Assembly (NCBI GenBank): GCA_026645575.1
Contig: JAPKMW010000013.1
Location: 1-64,000 of the forward strand
Reading direction: 5' to 3'
Length of the DNA stretch: 64,000 nucleotides
Source of the DNA: Caldilineaceae bacterium
Lineage (GTDB): Bacteria > Chloroflexota > Anaerolineae > Caldilineales > Caldilineaceae
Numbering within the stretch: position 1 is the stretch's first letter; every line of letters starts with the position of its first letter. Below the pieces are notes generated by a model. That model was not told where the DNA came from. It worked only from the letters and a program-made list of their open reading frames with translations, and ran no database searches. This document shows positions 15,644 to 24,684 of this stretch, piece after piece. Position numbers and translations under genes: made by a program.

Positions 15644-17938
15644 CTACGGATGCGCAATCACCAACAGCGTCGGTGCGCGCCGAAGGACACATTCTAGCGC
15701 CACTTGCATATTTTCGGGATCAAGCGAAGCAAAGCTTTCATCCAGGATCACCAGATCAGCCCGTTGCAAAAGGGCGCGGGCAATATAGACGCGACTCCGT
15801 TCCCCGTGGGAAAGGCGCCACCCCTGCTCGCCCACCACTTGCTGAATCCCCAACGGCATCCGGTCGAGGAGCGGGCCAAGCCCCAACTCGCGACAGATTT
15901 CCTCTGCTTCCACCAGATCCTCCGGCCAGGCCGGCCAGCGCCGCCCCATGAGCAGATTGAAGGCAAAGCTGGCATTCAAGACATGATTCTCATGAAACTG
16001 TGGCGCCGCCACCACCCGTTGCCGCCACACCTGCTCATTGAGCGTAGGGCGATCCAGCCCGCGCAACAACAGCAGACCCGCTTCCGGCTTATGCAATCCG
16101 ATCAACAATGAAGCCAGCGTTGATTTGCCGCCACCCGAAGAGCCTTCCAACAACAGCCGGTCACCGCGATAGATCGACAGGTTGCAGCCATTAAGGATCA
16201 AGCGCCCGCCACTGCGGTAGCGAAACTGTAAGCCGCGCCCTTCGATCAAGGGGACATTTTGTGGCACGCGCAGGGCGTCGGCCTGCACTTCAATCTCGTC
16301 GCTGGGGGTGGCGTTGGCCTGTGCTTGGGTGGATCGCTGGATCGCCGCCCGCTGGATCGGTTCGATCAAGAGCCAGGCGGCGTAGGCGCGCGCCACATCG
16401 GGAAGCACCAGCGCCAGAAACTGAAATTGAAAGGAGCCAAAAACAAAGGCCAGAAAGCGCAGCCCCAGCCCCGTCCCCTCGCGCATCCCCGGTTCAATCA
16501 CAAAGTCGGCGGCAATGCCCAGGAGCATGAGCAGAATCCAGCCATAGGGGATGACGACCCAGTTGATAAGATTCTGGCGATCATACTCCTGCGCCAACGT
16601 CAGGTAGTCGGCCACCTCGCGGTCATCGGCTTCGTGCCATTTGTTTTCTTGCACCAACCGCGTCTGGTGGCCGCGAATGCGTTCCAAGAGCGATGTCATC
16701 ATTTCCGTGTGATGGGCGTTGAGGGTGATATAGCGCTGGCAAAGACGGTAGCCCAGCCAGGCAGTGACGCCCAGCCAGCCAGCCATCAGGAGGCCAATCA
16801 ACAGATCGCCGCCAATAAAGAGCGCCAGGTTGATCACAATCAACGGAATGAGCGCCATTGTCACTAATACGGCGCGCGTCAGCCCGACTTCCTGTAATGT
16901 CTCTGATTCAATCAGCCAGGCCAGAAATTGCCCAATGCCTTGCAACTGAAGATCGTCTAGATCCAGATTCAGCACGCCGTAGAAGAGTCGCTGTTTGACT
17001 AACACCGAAGTGCCATAGTTGAAGATAAAGCCCAACCAGGTTGCCAGCGAGTAAAAGGGAATCGCCGCTAGCAAGGTCAAGAGACCGGCGATCAACAACT
17101 GCCACGAGACATCGCCCGCTTCGGTGGCGCGCTTGACCAGTTCGACACAGACCAGGAGCGCGCCGTAAGAGATGGCTTGGGTCACTACACTCTGGCCTAG
17201 AAAAATATGCAAGCCGGCCTGTTTCATCTGTTGCCAGAAGTTGGCGCCCGGCGTCAGGCGCAAGATGCGGCAGCCACGCAGTTCCAGGTGACGCAAGCGC
17301 TCACCGACCATTGCCGTGCGCGCCCTGCTTTGCTGTGCTTTGGGTAGACCAGCGTCGGCCAGCAAGTCGTCGATTTCCCCAAACAAGGGCATTTCTTGGG
17401 TGGCCCAAATGGCTGCACGCACCAGCGACAGCGACAGATGGTGAACCGCACCGTCAGCACCCAGCACCGTGACGCGCCGCCGGTTGCTTTTGATTGCAAT
17501 CAGGAAGCGGGGGGCTTCCACGCCCCCTTCAGATACGGCTGTCGAAGAGATCGGCGACCGGCTGGTCGGTCCGGCTTGATCGACGGCATCGTAAAGCGGA
17601 ATCAACGCCGGTGGTGCATAGCGTAGCAAGCGGTCCATCTCACTATAGCCGGCGCTGACCGACTCTACCTCGACCCCCATCTGGCCGGCGGCGGCGTCCA
17701 GCCAGCGATCCAGTGAATCGCCTTGCAATTTCTCGGCGGCACTGGGCGTCAGGCGAAGCGCTTCCTTGGTGGAGAGCAGACCACTTTTCTGGGCCAGTTG
17801 GTAGAGCGCCTCATCCAAATCGGCAACTGGCCAGGCTAGGCTGCGCACCCAATCGACTGCATTCTGTTGGGCTTGACCACGCCGGAGAAGACGCGCAATG
17901 CCGTCAGGGACGTTTACCTTTTCTGTTGCCTGTATCAT
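15644..17938 (-). CDS. ABC exporter (NHLM ABC2-like), ending at the H-loop
   Basis: A 764-residue protein with a non-membrane N-terminal domain of about 260 residues lacking peptidase motifs, transmembrane helices (about 265-540) and an ATPase domain: Walker A EGSSGGGKST (about 601), signature LSHGERSR and Walker B LVILDESFASLDPE. The layout (non-peptidase N-domain, permease, ATPase) matches the second ABC subunit of NHLM-type systems. The protein ends in LLVIAHP, immediately after the switch histidine, so the usual last 30-60 residues are missing. The stop is followed by TGGGTTGGTTGG microsatellite sequence and then the palindrome at 15489-15602, suggesting the 3' end was eroded. The core catalytic motifs remain. 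It lies upstream of the mini-adaptor gene and probably forms a heteromeric exporter with the other ABC protein. Confidence 0.85.
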   Translation of the reverse strand: MIQATEKVNVPDGIARLLRRGQAQQNAVDWVRSLAWPVADLDEALYQLAQKSGLLSTKEALRLTPSAAEKLQGDSLDRWLDAAAGQMGVEVESVSAGYSEMDRLLRYAPPALIPLYDAVDQAGPTSRSPISSTAVSEGGVEAPRFLIAIKSNRRRVTVLGADGAVHHLSLSLVRAAIWATQEMPLFGEIDDLLADAGLPKAQQSRARTAMVGERLRHLELRGCRILRLTPGANFWQQMKQAGLHIFLGQSVVTQAISYGALLVCVELVKRATEAGDVSWQLLIAGLLTLLAAIPFYSLATWLGFIFNYGTSVLVKQRLFYGVLNLDLDDLQLQGIGQFLAWLIESETLQEVGLTRAVLVTMALIPLIVINLALFIGGDLLIGLLMAGWLGVTAWLGYRLCQRYITLNAHHTEMMTSLLERIRGHQTRLVQENKWHEADDREVADYLTLAQEYDRQNLINWVVIPYGWILLMLLGIAADFVIEPGMREGTGLGLRFLAFVFGSFQFQFLALVLPDVARAYAAWLLIEPIQRAAIQRSTQAQANATPSDEIEVQADALRVPQNVPLIEGRGLQFRYRSGGRLILNGCNLSIYRGDRLLLEGSSGGGKSTLASLLIGLHKPEAGLLLLRGLDRPTLNEQVWRQRVVAAPQFHENHVLNASFAFNLLMGRRWPAWPEDLVEAEEICRELGLGPLLDRMPLGIQQVVGEQGWRLSHGERSRVYIARALLQRADLVILDESFASLDPENMQVALECVLRRAPTLLVIAHP

Positions 17939-17977
17939 CGCCTGTACTGATTGCTCATTTGGTGCCGGAGTGTCATG

Positions 17978-18001
17978 GGTTAGTTAGTTAGTTGGTTAGT
18001 T
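17978..18001. repeat. GTTA/GGTT tetranucleotide tract upstream of the ABC gene
   Basis: Six tandem four-base units (GGTTAGTTAGTTAGTTGGTT, then AGTT) lie upstream of the ABC gene start at 17938. They match in kind the tract inside the PKS and others at about 7540, 9325, 14943 and 15440. Confidence 0.85.
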
Positions 18002-18171
18002 GAATTGTAAGTTTTGTATCGTTATAATTCAGTCGATTGCAACGCGATCAAGGTAGCATAAGCTGACTCTGGACCTTGGACTAAGCGACTGCGGACTACT
18101 AATAATCGTTAATTTGTACCACGGAATGGACGATTCGCGAAAATGGGCTAAGGGTTGTTTTGCGCACGCGT

Positions 18172-18654
18172 CTAGCGTTCCCGCTCTTCGGAGGTAGCGC
18201 TATAAGGGCCGTAACGCCGTTCGCCCTGCCTAGCGGTTAGATCGACAATCCAGTAGTAATAAGGGCCGGGGATGGGTGCCGTTGTATCAACGGCGCGATA
18301 AGTCGTCAGCGTATTCTGCCCATCAGCCGTGGCAAAGATCGAGAGATCGAGCGGACGCGCCTCGCGCCAAGCCAACGTCCGCCCCCGGTAGATAGCAAAA
18401 TTGCCGGCGCTGGCTGTGCGTCTGCTTTGCCATTCAATGATCAGCCGTTGGGCAGAGCGCCGTACCCGCCCATAGATAAACCCTGTTGATTGCCTGGCGC
18501 CGGTGCTATCACCCTCTGCCGGCATATAATTAATCAATGGATGTGACACGATTGCCCCTGCAAGCGCCGGTTTGAAACATACCGTAAACACATTGGCCGA
18601 CACAGCTCCGAGGCTGGCAATAAATTTGGTCAGAGGTAGGAACGGGTGACTCAT
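18172..18654 (-). CDS. Small exported protein of unknown function, possible FN3-like fold
   Basis: A 160-residue protein when started at the ATG giving MSHPFLPLTK, which is followed by a hydrophobic stretch (about 10-35) that may be a signal peptide or anchor. An in-frame start 21 codons upstream adds basic residues and is less likely. The rest (GFIYGRVRRSAQRLIIEWQS, later YYYWIVDL and RRYGPYSA) has the alternating strand pattern, conserved Trp and Tyr and closing strand of fibronectin-type-III-like domains, but no diagnostic motif. I do not recognise a specific family. It is encoded after the export locus on the same strand, separated by 233 bases, and back to back with the CBM9-like gene. 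No strong ribosome-binding site is visible. Confidence 0.5.
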   Translation of the reverse strand: MSHPFLPLTKFIASLGAVSANVFTVCFKPALAGAIVSHPLINYMPAEGDSTGARQSTGFIYGRVRRSAQRLIIEWQSRRTASAGNFAIYRGRTLAWREARPLDLSIFATADGQNTLTTYRAVDTTAPIPGPYYYWIVDLTARQGERRYGPYSATSEERER

Positions 18655-18991
18655 AGAAACGGAACGCTTTCTGTTATGTTGGCAACTGATCCGTGAGGTT
18701 TTGTCATATCTTATCACTGTAGTGCCGATTTATCGTCGATTTTCCGTTAATTTGTATATGCTGATCAACCAATCAGCAGAATCTGTGATCATTCGGTAGA
18801 ACCCGGCCCATCCAGGCGAGCCAAAATCCCTCTTACTTTGCACAGATGAGCCTTTCATGTTACTTTATGCTATGTGATGCGTGATGCGTGTTGCGTGAAA
18901 CGAGCCATGAACAATCATGCAATGGGCAACACGACTTACACAGGACTGTCCGTGTACTTTTTTCTATCATGGCCGATAGGTAAACTTGACT
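18655..18991. other. Divergent intergenic region with 7-bp tandem repeat
   Basis: This 337-base gap separates divergent genes and must hold promoters in both directions, though none is convincing. The only clear structure is a 7-bp tandem repeat (GTGATGC twice, then GTGTTGC and GTG) at 18874-18897. Confidence 0.6.
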
Positions 18992-20644
18992 ATGTCGAAT
19001 CAAGATGATTTCAATATTTTGTCGGAGGAACCCAGCGCAACGACCTGGACATCACGCCGCTGGATCTGGATCCTCCTCATTGTCGCCATTGCGATCTTTG
19101 CCTTTGCTGTCGGCATGGCGCTCAGAACGTTTTCTCAAAGAGTGGGCAACGGGGATCCGAATACCTTGCCCACGCCGACTGCCGTAGGCGTTGTTCCAAC
19201 CTTTACCGATCTGCCGCCGGCTGCGGCCACAGCGACCACCACGGCAGTCGGCCAACCGACACCGACAAACGGCGCACCAACCGCACCGTCCGCATCGCCC
19301 ACACCGGTTCCTACGAATGCGCCTACACAAGCGCCCCCCGTCGTCACTTGTCAACGGGCTGTCTATCCATCGTTGACGGTGGCCTATGACAGCCAGCGAC
19401 TGGGCTGCGCCGTGACCGATGCGGCATTGGTCTGGTCGGCCTGGGAGGCTTTTGAGCGAGGCGCCATGTTCTGGCGCAATGACACCAATCGCACCTTTGC
19501 CTTTTTCAACGATGGCCGCTGGACGCCGGTCGATGAACGGTGGGATGGTCAACCGGCCCCCTTGCGCGGCGACCCACCGCCCGGCCTGCGCACCCCGGAG
19601 CGCGGCTTTGGCTATGCCTGGGCCATTCGCGATGATCTCTTTCAACGCCTGGGGTGGGCCACGGACCAGGAGCGCGGCTTCTGCGCCGTTATCCAAACCT
19701 TTGACCGCGGCTTTATCCTGCAAAGCAGCGATGTCGAATTTTGTCAGGACAATCTTTATAACCACGCGCGCTCCCCGGAATGGAAGCCATTATTGTTGGC
19801 TGTCACCGTTGATGGCGCCTGGCGTAATTTTGCCGGCGCCCCCGGTACGGCGCCAACAAGCGTAACAACGCCGATGGTTATCACCCCTGGTGCGACAACC
19901 GCCGCACCCCCTAACGACGCCACAGCCACGGCCCTGGCCATCGCCACCCCGCTGCCAACGCCAACGGCTACCAGCAGCACCCCCGTTGTGCGCCAACGAC
20001 CAGAACGTAATGGGCTATTTACTGCCACCGCCCAACCCCCGTCCAGCCTGGACGGCTCTTTTGCCGACTGGGGTGGGAACTGGACCCCCATCAGCGTTGT
20101 GGTGCAAGGCAGCAATAACTATAGCGGCCCGGATGATGTCGTTGGTGATTTTCAGGCGGCCTGGTCGCGTGATGGTCTCTACCTGGCCGTGCGCGTGCGC
20201 GATGACCGCTATCGCGCCGGGCCGGATGGCACCGACATGTGGCAAGGTGATGCACTGGAATTGCACCTTGACCGTTTCCTTACTCTCGATTATGATGGAG
20301 CTATCGCCGATGCTGATGATTATCAACTGGGCGTCAGCTTTGGCCCCGACCGCAACACCGTGCGCCTCTATCGTTGGCTGCCTCTCGAAAAAGAAGGGAA
20401 CGTCAGCGGCGCCGGCATTGTCCTACCGGTCAATGAAGGTTATGATCTGGAATTGCTACTCCCCTGGTCGCTCTTTGACATCGGCGGCGATGAACTGTTC
20501 GCCGGCCAACAATTTGGTTTCAACCTGAGCATCAGCGACAACGACGCCGACACCCCAGCCCAGGAAACGGTACTCTCTGCCTCACCCAGCCGTACAACCT
20601 ATAACAACCCGACCGAGTGGGGAACGTTGGTATTGGGGAATTAA
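18992..20644 (+). CDS. Membrane-anchored extracytoplasmic protein with C-terminal CBM9-like domain
   Basis: A 550-residue protein with an N-terminal cytoplasmic stretch, one transmembrane helix (about 27-48, WIWILLIVAIAIFAFAVGMA), a Thr/Pro/Ala-rich linker (about 60-115), a central domain with paired Cys (TCQRAVYPSLTVAYD to FCQDNLYNHARSPEW), a second Thr/Pro linker (about 290-335) and a C-terminal domain starting LDGSFADWGGNW. The latter reads like a family 9 carbohydrate-binding/DOMON-like module (AWSRDGLYLAVRVRDD, WQGDALELHLD, LLLPWSLFDIG). The protein is probably displayed outside the cell and binds sugar or a cofactor. The ATG is preceded by AGGTAA; a TTG two codons upstream is an alternative. 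Malic enzyme starts 29 bases after its stop. The CBM9-like call is confident; the central domain is unassigned. Confidence 0.75.
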   Translation: MSNQDDFNILSEEPSATTWTSRRWIWILLIVAIAIFAFAVGMALRTFSQRVGNGDPNTLPTPTAVGVVPTFTDLPPAAATATTTAVGQPTPTNGAPTAPSASPTPVPTNAPTQAPPVVTCQRAVYPSLTVAYDSQRLGCAVTDAALVWSAWEAFERGAMFWRNDTNRTFAFFNDGRWTPVDERWDGQPAPLRGDPPPGLRTPERGFGYAWAIRDDLFQRLGWATDQERGFCAVIQTFDRGFILQSSDVEFCQDNLYNHARSPEWKPLLLAVTVDGAWRNFAGAPGTAPTSVTTPMVITPGATTAAPPNDATATALAIATPLPTPTATSSTPVVRQRPERNGLFTATAQPPSSLDGSFADWGGNWTPISVVVQGSNNYSGPDDVVGDFQAAWSRDGLYLAVRVRDDRYRAGPDGTDMWQGDALELHLDRFLTLDYDGAIADADDYQLGVSFGPDRNTVRLYRWLPLEKEGNVSGAGIVLPVNEGYDLELLLPWSLFDIGGDELFAGQQFGFNLSISDNDADTPAQETVLSASPSRTTYNNPTEWGTLVLGN

Positions 20645-20673
20645 AACTCGGTACGCGCAAAGGAGCTTTACAA

Positions 20674-22923
20674 ATGAGTGATCGCAAACAAGCAGCGTTG
20701 GACTATCACAAACAGGATCGTCCCGGCAAATTAAAGATTGTGGCGACCAAGCCGATGGATACGCAGCAGGATCTGTCGCTGGCCTATTCACCGGGGGTGG
20801 CGTGGCCGGTGTTGGAGATTGCCGATAACCCGGCGCTGGCCTACGAATACACCGCCAAGGGCAACCTCGTGGCGGTGATCAGCAATGGCTCGGCCATTTT
20901 GGGGCTGGGCGACCGCGGGCCGCTGGCTTCCAAGCCGGTGATGGAGGGCAAGGCGGTCTTATTCAAGCGCTTTGCCGATATTGATGTTTTTGACATTGAG
21001 GTCGATAGCAAAGACCCCAACGAGATTGTGCGCTTTGTCCAGATGATCGCGCCGACCTTTGGCGGCGTCAACCTGGAAGACATCAAGGCGCCCGAATGTT
21101 TCTTTATTGAACGCGAACTGCAACGCACCTGCAATATTCCCATCTTTCATGATGACCAGCACGGCACCGCCATTATCTCCGGCGCCGGTCTGATCAATGC
21201 GCTTGAAGTGGTTGAAAAGAAGATTAGCGATGTCACGATTGTGATCAATGGCGCCGGCGCCGCCGGGATTGCCTGTGCTGAGTTTTATGTGGCATTGGGG
21301 GCGCGCCAGGAAAATATTATCCTCTGCGACACCCGCGGTGTGATCTATGAAGGCCGACGCGAGGGCATGAACGAGTACAAACTGCCCTGGGCTGTCGAGA
21401 CCAACCTGCGCACAATGGAAGAAGCATTGGTCGGCGCTGATGTCTTTATCGGCCTGTCGGCCGCCAACTGTGTCACGCGGGAGATGGTGCGCAGCATGGC
21501 GCGCTACCCCATTATCTTCGCCATGGCAAACCCCGACCCGGAGATCACCTACGAAGAGGCCAAAGCCGCCCGTCCCGACATCATTTTTGGCACCGGGCGC
21601 AGCGACTACCCCAACCAAGTCAACAATGTCTTGGGCTTCCCCTTTATCTTCCGGGGCGCGCTCGATGTCAGCGCCCGCATGATCAACATGGAGATGAAGA
21701 TCGCCGCCGCCCAAGCGTTGGCCCGCCTGACCAAAGAGGATGTGCCGGATAGCGTCCTGCGCGCCTATGGCATCGACACGCTGCGCTTTGGCCCCGAATA
21801 TGTCATCCCCAAGCCGCTTGACCCCCGTGTGCTGCTCTGGGTGGCGCCAGCAGTGGCCAAAGCAGCGATGGAGAGCGGTGTGGCCCGTCGGGAGATTGAC
21901 CTGAACGCCTACCTGGATCAATTGACCGGGCGCATGGGCAAGAGCGAAGTGGTGATGCGCAACATGGAGATGAAGGCGCGCAAAGATCCCAAGCGCGTCG
22001 TCTACGCCGAAGGCGAACATCCCAAGATTATCCGCGCTGCCTATGCCGTGGAGACGCAGGGGGTTGCCCACCCCATCCTCTTGGGTCGCAAAGAACGCAT
22101 CTTGGCCCAATGTCAAGAGCTGGGGCTGGACTATGCGCCCGTTATTGTAGATCCCAACGACAGTGAGATGCGTTCGACCTATGCCCGCGTCTTCTATGAA
22201 CGCCGGCAGCGCAAGGGCGTCACGCTGACCCTGGCCAGCGAAATCATGCGCCAATCCAACTACTTTGGCGCAATGATGGTCGATCAGGGAGAAGCCGACG
22301 CCTTTATCTCCGGCTTGACCTATAATTACCCCGAAGTGTTGCGTCCCGCCCTGCAAGCCGTGGGGGCGCAACCGGGGCGGTGGGTGAGCGGCGTCTATCT
22401 GATGTTGGTGCAGGATCGGATCTACTTCTTTACCGACGCGACTGTCATTATCGAACCGACCGCCGAACAACTGGCGACCATCGCCCTCAATGCCGCCGAC
22501 TTGGCGAAAGAATTTGATATTGATCCGCACATTGCCATGCTCAGTTTCTCCAACTTTGGCAGCACGCCTCACCCCCAATCGGCCAAAGTCTACGAAGCGA
22601 CCGAAATTGTCAAACGCGCCCGGCCTGATCTCCACATTGATGGCGAAATGCAGGCCGATGTGGCCGTGGTGCCGGAATTGATGCGCCGTCACTATCCCTT
22701 TAGCCAGGTGAGCGATGCTAACGTCCTCGTTTTCCCGAACCTGGCTTCAGCGAATACTGCCTACAAGCTGTTGAGCCATCTGGGTGGCGCCGTCGCCATT
22801 GGCCCGATCCTGGTGGGGATGGGCAAGCCGGTTCATGTTCTTGCCACCGGCGCTGATGTACGCGACATTGTCAATGTGACCATCCTCGCTGTGGTCGATG
22901 CCCAATTCCATGGGCAGGGATAA
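20674..22923 (+). CDS. maeB: NADP-dependent malic enzyme fused to a phosphotransacetylase-like domain
   Basis: A 749-residue MaeB-type enzyme that oxidatively decarboxylates malate to pyruvate, supplying NADPH. The N-terminal malic domain holds [26 protein letters not shown] and FNAD-type sites ([39 protein letters not shown]; up to about 410). The C-terminal part (about 430-749; [48 protein letters not shown]) is the phosphotransacetylase-like domain typical of the long form, normally allosteric rather than catalytic. Length and order are standard. The ATG ([12 protein letters not shown]) is chosen because AAAGGAGC precedes it; upstream in-frame codons overlap the previous gene. A strong hairpin follows the stop. 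Confidence 0.95.
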   Translation: MSDRKQAALDYHKQDRPGKLKIVATKPMDTQQDLSLAYSPGVAWPVLEIADNPALAYEYTAKGNLVAVISNGSAILGLGDRGPLASKPVMEGKAVLFKRFADIDVFDIEVDSKDPNEIVRFVQMIAPTFGGVNLEDIKAPECFFIERELQRTCNIPIFHDDQHGTAIISGAGLINALEVVEKKISDVTIVINGAGAAGIACAEFYVALGARQENIILCDTRGVIYEGRREGMNEYKLPWAVETNLRTMEEALVGADVFIGLSAANCVTREMVRSMARYPIIFAMANPDPEITYEEAKAARPDIIFGTGRSDYPNQVNNVLGFPFIFRGALDVSARMINMEMKIAAAQALARLTKEDVPDSVLRAYGIDTLRFGPEYVIPKPLDPRVLLWVAPAVAKAAMESGVARREIDLNAYLDQLTGRMGKSEVVMRNMEMKARKDPKRVVYAEGEHPKIIRAAYAVETQGVAHPILLGRKERILAQCQELGLDYAPVIVDPNDSEMRSTYARVFYERRQRKGVTLTLASEIMRQSNYFGAMMVDQGEADAFISGLTYNYPEVLRPALQAVGAQPGRWVSGVYLMLVQDRIYFFTDATVIIEPTAEQLATIALNAADLAKEFDIDPHIAMLSFSNFGSTPHPQSAKVYEATEIVKRARPDLHIDGEMQADVAVVPELMRRHYPFSQVSDANVLVFPNLASANTAYKLLSHLGGAVAIGPILVGMGKPVHVLATGADVRDIVNVTILAVVDAQFHGQG

Positions 22924-22944
22924 AGATCAAGCCACCCTCACTTC

Positions 22945-22982
22945 AGTGCGGAGTTCGCACGTGGGCGTGCGAACTCCGCACT
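22945..22982. terminator. Hairpin after malic enzyme
   Basis: A perfect 17-bp stem (AGTGCGGAGTTCGCACG with its complement) and a TGGG loop start 21 bases after the stop. There is no T-run, so it is either a factor-dependent stop or a REP-like palindrome. Confidence 0.65.
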
Positions 22983-23042
22983 GGTGCAACAATAGTACCT
23001 GATACATTTTTCGGGTACGCTTTGTAACAAAGGGCAAAATGA

Positions 23043-23055
23043 TTACAAATTGTAA
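23043..23055. promoter_or_regulatory. Perfect palindrome TTACAAATTGTAA, candidate operator
   Basis: A 13-bp perfect palindrome centred on a single A lies about 200 bases upstream of the patatin start. Its form is typical of a dimeric repressor site, but no regulator gene is adjacent. Confidence 0.35.
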
Positions 23056-23119
23056 CCATTGCGCGTGGTAAGGTGGTGTAGAATAGCTGAAAGTCGTGAC
23101 TTTCACGTAATCGCTGTTA

Positions 23120-23149
23120 CTAACCGGTCGTAACTAGCGGACCGGTTAG
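23120..23149. promoter_or_regulatory. 10-bp dyad upstream of the patatin gene
   Basis: CTAACCGGTC and GACCGGTTAG are perfectly inverted around a 10-base spacer. The dyad lies about 100 bases before the patatin start, in the expected leader. It could be an operator or a leader hairpin. Confidence 0.4.
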
Positions 23150-23247
23150 CAGCAAGTTTGGCTGTTACGTTTTCACGAAGATGGAGTAACAAACGTAGTT
23201 GTACGGTAGGCAATCTCCAATTCAGCGTAGAAGAGGAGAGCAAAACA

Positions 23248-24219
23248 ATGCGAGCATTTGTCTTAAGTGGCGGTGGTAATCTAGGGCCAATCCAGGTCGG
23301 CGCGCTACGGGCGCTCTTGGAGGCTGACATCTATCCGCAAATGATTGTCGGCTGTTCAGCGGGAGCGTTAAATGCCGCCTATATTGCCCGCAGCGTCTCG
23401 CTAGAACAACTAGAACGCCTGACTGCTGTCTGGCGGTCGGTGTCGTCGCGCGATGTCTATCCCGGCCACCGCTTGACCGCGCTTTGGCGATTCTTCAGTG
23501 GCCAAGATAGTTTGTATGACAACCGCAACTTCTACGCCTTCTTGCAACGCCACGGTACAACACCGGCCCACACCTTTGCCCATGTACACAAACTCAAGCT
23601 CTATATCACAGCCACCAATCTACATACCGGTCGGCTTCATGTCTTTGGTGACAACCCGCATGACCGTATTCTCGATGCCCTGATGGCGAGTACAGCGCTG
23701 ACCCCCATGCACCCACCTTGGGAGATTGATGGTGAATTTTACATTGATGGCGGCACCGTGACCCCCTTGCCGCTACGTGTGGCCCTGGAACGGGGCGCCA
23801 CCGAAATCTACTCGTTGCATATTGTGTCGAGTGGTGAAGGGGTTATGGGCGAGGCTGCCAGCGACTCCCAGCGCCTGATTCGTGGGGTTGCTAGTTTGTT
23901 GACCCGCAGCGTCTCAACCATGTTACAACTACAGGTGCAACATGATCTGCGCTTGACGGAAGGGCAGAAACGGGTCAAATTGCATCACATTCGGCTGACG
24001 GTGACTAACCCGCCAGCCCACAATGATTTCAGTCAGGTGGATGCGTTGATTGCCACTGGTTACGCGGCTACAAGAGAGTATCTGGAGCAAAACAAAAAAC
24101 CGACGAAAGTGTCGCCACCGGCGCTTATGGTACAGCGACCTTTTGCTGCCGGATGGTGGCGCCGCTTCACCCAACGGGAAGAACTCGTTGTCACCCAACA
24201 GATCTCACCTACTGAGTAA
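23248..24219 (+). CDS. Patatin-like phospholipase / acyl hydrolase
   Basis: A 323-residue member of the bacterial patatin (RssA/YjjU-like) group, which hydrolyses acyl esters with a Ser-Asp dyad. Seen: the Gly-rich oxyanion loop LSGGGNLGPIQ at the start, nucleophile GCSAGA (Ser about 37) and the DGG motif YIDGGTVTPLPL (Asp about 167). The ATG is chosen because AAGAGGAGAG precedes it at good spacing and the catalytic loop starts at once; an upstream in-frame GTG-type start would add 30 unlikely residues. No signal peptide is present, so a cytoplasmic or membrane-surface role is expected. The last 40 residues are basic. The gene stands alone between a dyad-rich leader and a bidirectional terminator. 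Its physiological lipid is unknown. Confidence 0.9.
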   Translation: MRAFVLSGGGNLGPIQVGALRALLEADIYPQMIVGCSAGALNAAYIARSVSLEQLERLTAVWRSVSSRDVYPGHRLTALWRFFSGQDSLYDNRNFYAFLQRHGTTPAHTFAHVHKLKLYITATNLHTGRLHVFGDNPHDRILDALMASTALTPMHPPWEIDGEFYIDGGTVTPLPLRVALERGATEIYSLHIVSSGEGVMGEAASDSQRLIRGVASLLTRSVSTMLQLQVQHDLRLTEGQKRVKLHHIRLTVTNPPAHNDFSQVDALIATGYAATREYLEQNKKPTKVSPPALMVQRPFAAGWWRRFTQREELVVTQQISPTE

Positions 24220-24253
24220 AAAGGCCCGTCATCGTTATGGATGACGGGCCTTT
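24220..24253. terminator. Bidirectional terminator between convergent genes
   Basis: A perfect 14-bp stem (AAAGGCCCGTCATC with its complement) and a 6-base loop overlap the end of the patatin gene. It carries A/T tails on both sides, and the next gene converges from the right. Confidence 0.85.
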
Positions 24254-24258
24254 GGGTA

Positions 24259-24570
24259 TCAGCGGCTTTGCTCTTTAGCGCATTCCGGGCAATGGTTTGG
24301 GTCACTCAGCTCGACTAGATGTTTTTGACAGATGGCAAAGGTTACTTCGACCTGCTCCCACAAAAACTTCCGTTTCACTTCCGCTTCCAGCACCAATTCT
24401 GGAGTATTGCTCTCTAGCAAAAGGGTCGGCACAGGGCAACTATTACATAACTTGCGCCGCCACGGACGCTCATTATCGGGATTTGCCGCCAGCAACCGAC
24501 ACTCTTCGCGATTCCTGCCCCGGTGGTAGTCGCCATAAAAGTAGCGGCAGTTGACAGGACCTTGGGTCAT
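24259..24570 (-). CDS. Cys-rich small protein of unknown function
   Basis: A 103-residue soluble protein with eight Cys, including NCRYFYGDYHRGRNREECRLL, then KLCNSCPVP, ICQKH and HCPECAK. The two CxxC pairs suggest a zinc-ribbon-like or other metal-binding fold. No known family is recognised. The ATG is preceded by GGAAGAG. The coding sequence runs from just after a bidirectional terminator to just before a 90-base inverted repeat, on the same strand as the acidic HTH-like protein upstream. The ordered Cys pattern and the ribosome-binding site support a real gene. Confidence 0.65.
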   Translation of the reverse strand: MTQGPVNCRYFYGDYHRGRNREECRLLAANPDNERPWRRKLCNSCPVPTLLLESNTPELVLEAEVKRKFLWEQVEVTFAICQKHLVELSDPNHCPECAKEQSR

Positions 24571-24590
24571 TGTTTCTCTTCCAATAAAAA

Positions 24591-24680
24591 AGTCGCGTGG
24601 TCGCGTAGTTCATTTGTCGCGTCGTCTGCTCAACATGCCTGCATGACTAAGCGACTTTCGGACTACGCGACCACGCGACT
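24591..24680. repeat. 19-bp inverted repeat enclosing about 50 bases
   Basis: AGTCGCGTGGTCGCGTAGT (24591-24609) and its exact complement (24662-24680) lie between two minus-strand genes, five bases after the upstream gene's stop. It may act as a terminator. The words GACTAAGCGACT and CGGACTAC recur near 18080, so it is probably a dispersed element. Confidence 0.75.
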
Positions 24681-24684
24681 ACGA

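Larger units (their letters stand above)
22924..23247. other. Intergenic region with terminator hairpin and two dyads
   Basis: The 324 bases hold the hairpin after malic enzyme and, in its right half, two perfect dyads that could control the patatin gene (each listed separately). No gene is visible. Confidence 0.6.

Noticed and set aside
20959..22692. A long open frame antisense to the malic enzyme gene (about 580 codons)
   Set aside because: It lies fully inside a conserved gene on the other strand, with His/Gly-rich composition typical of antisense shadow frames.
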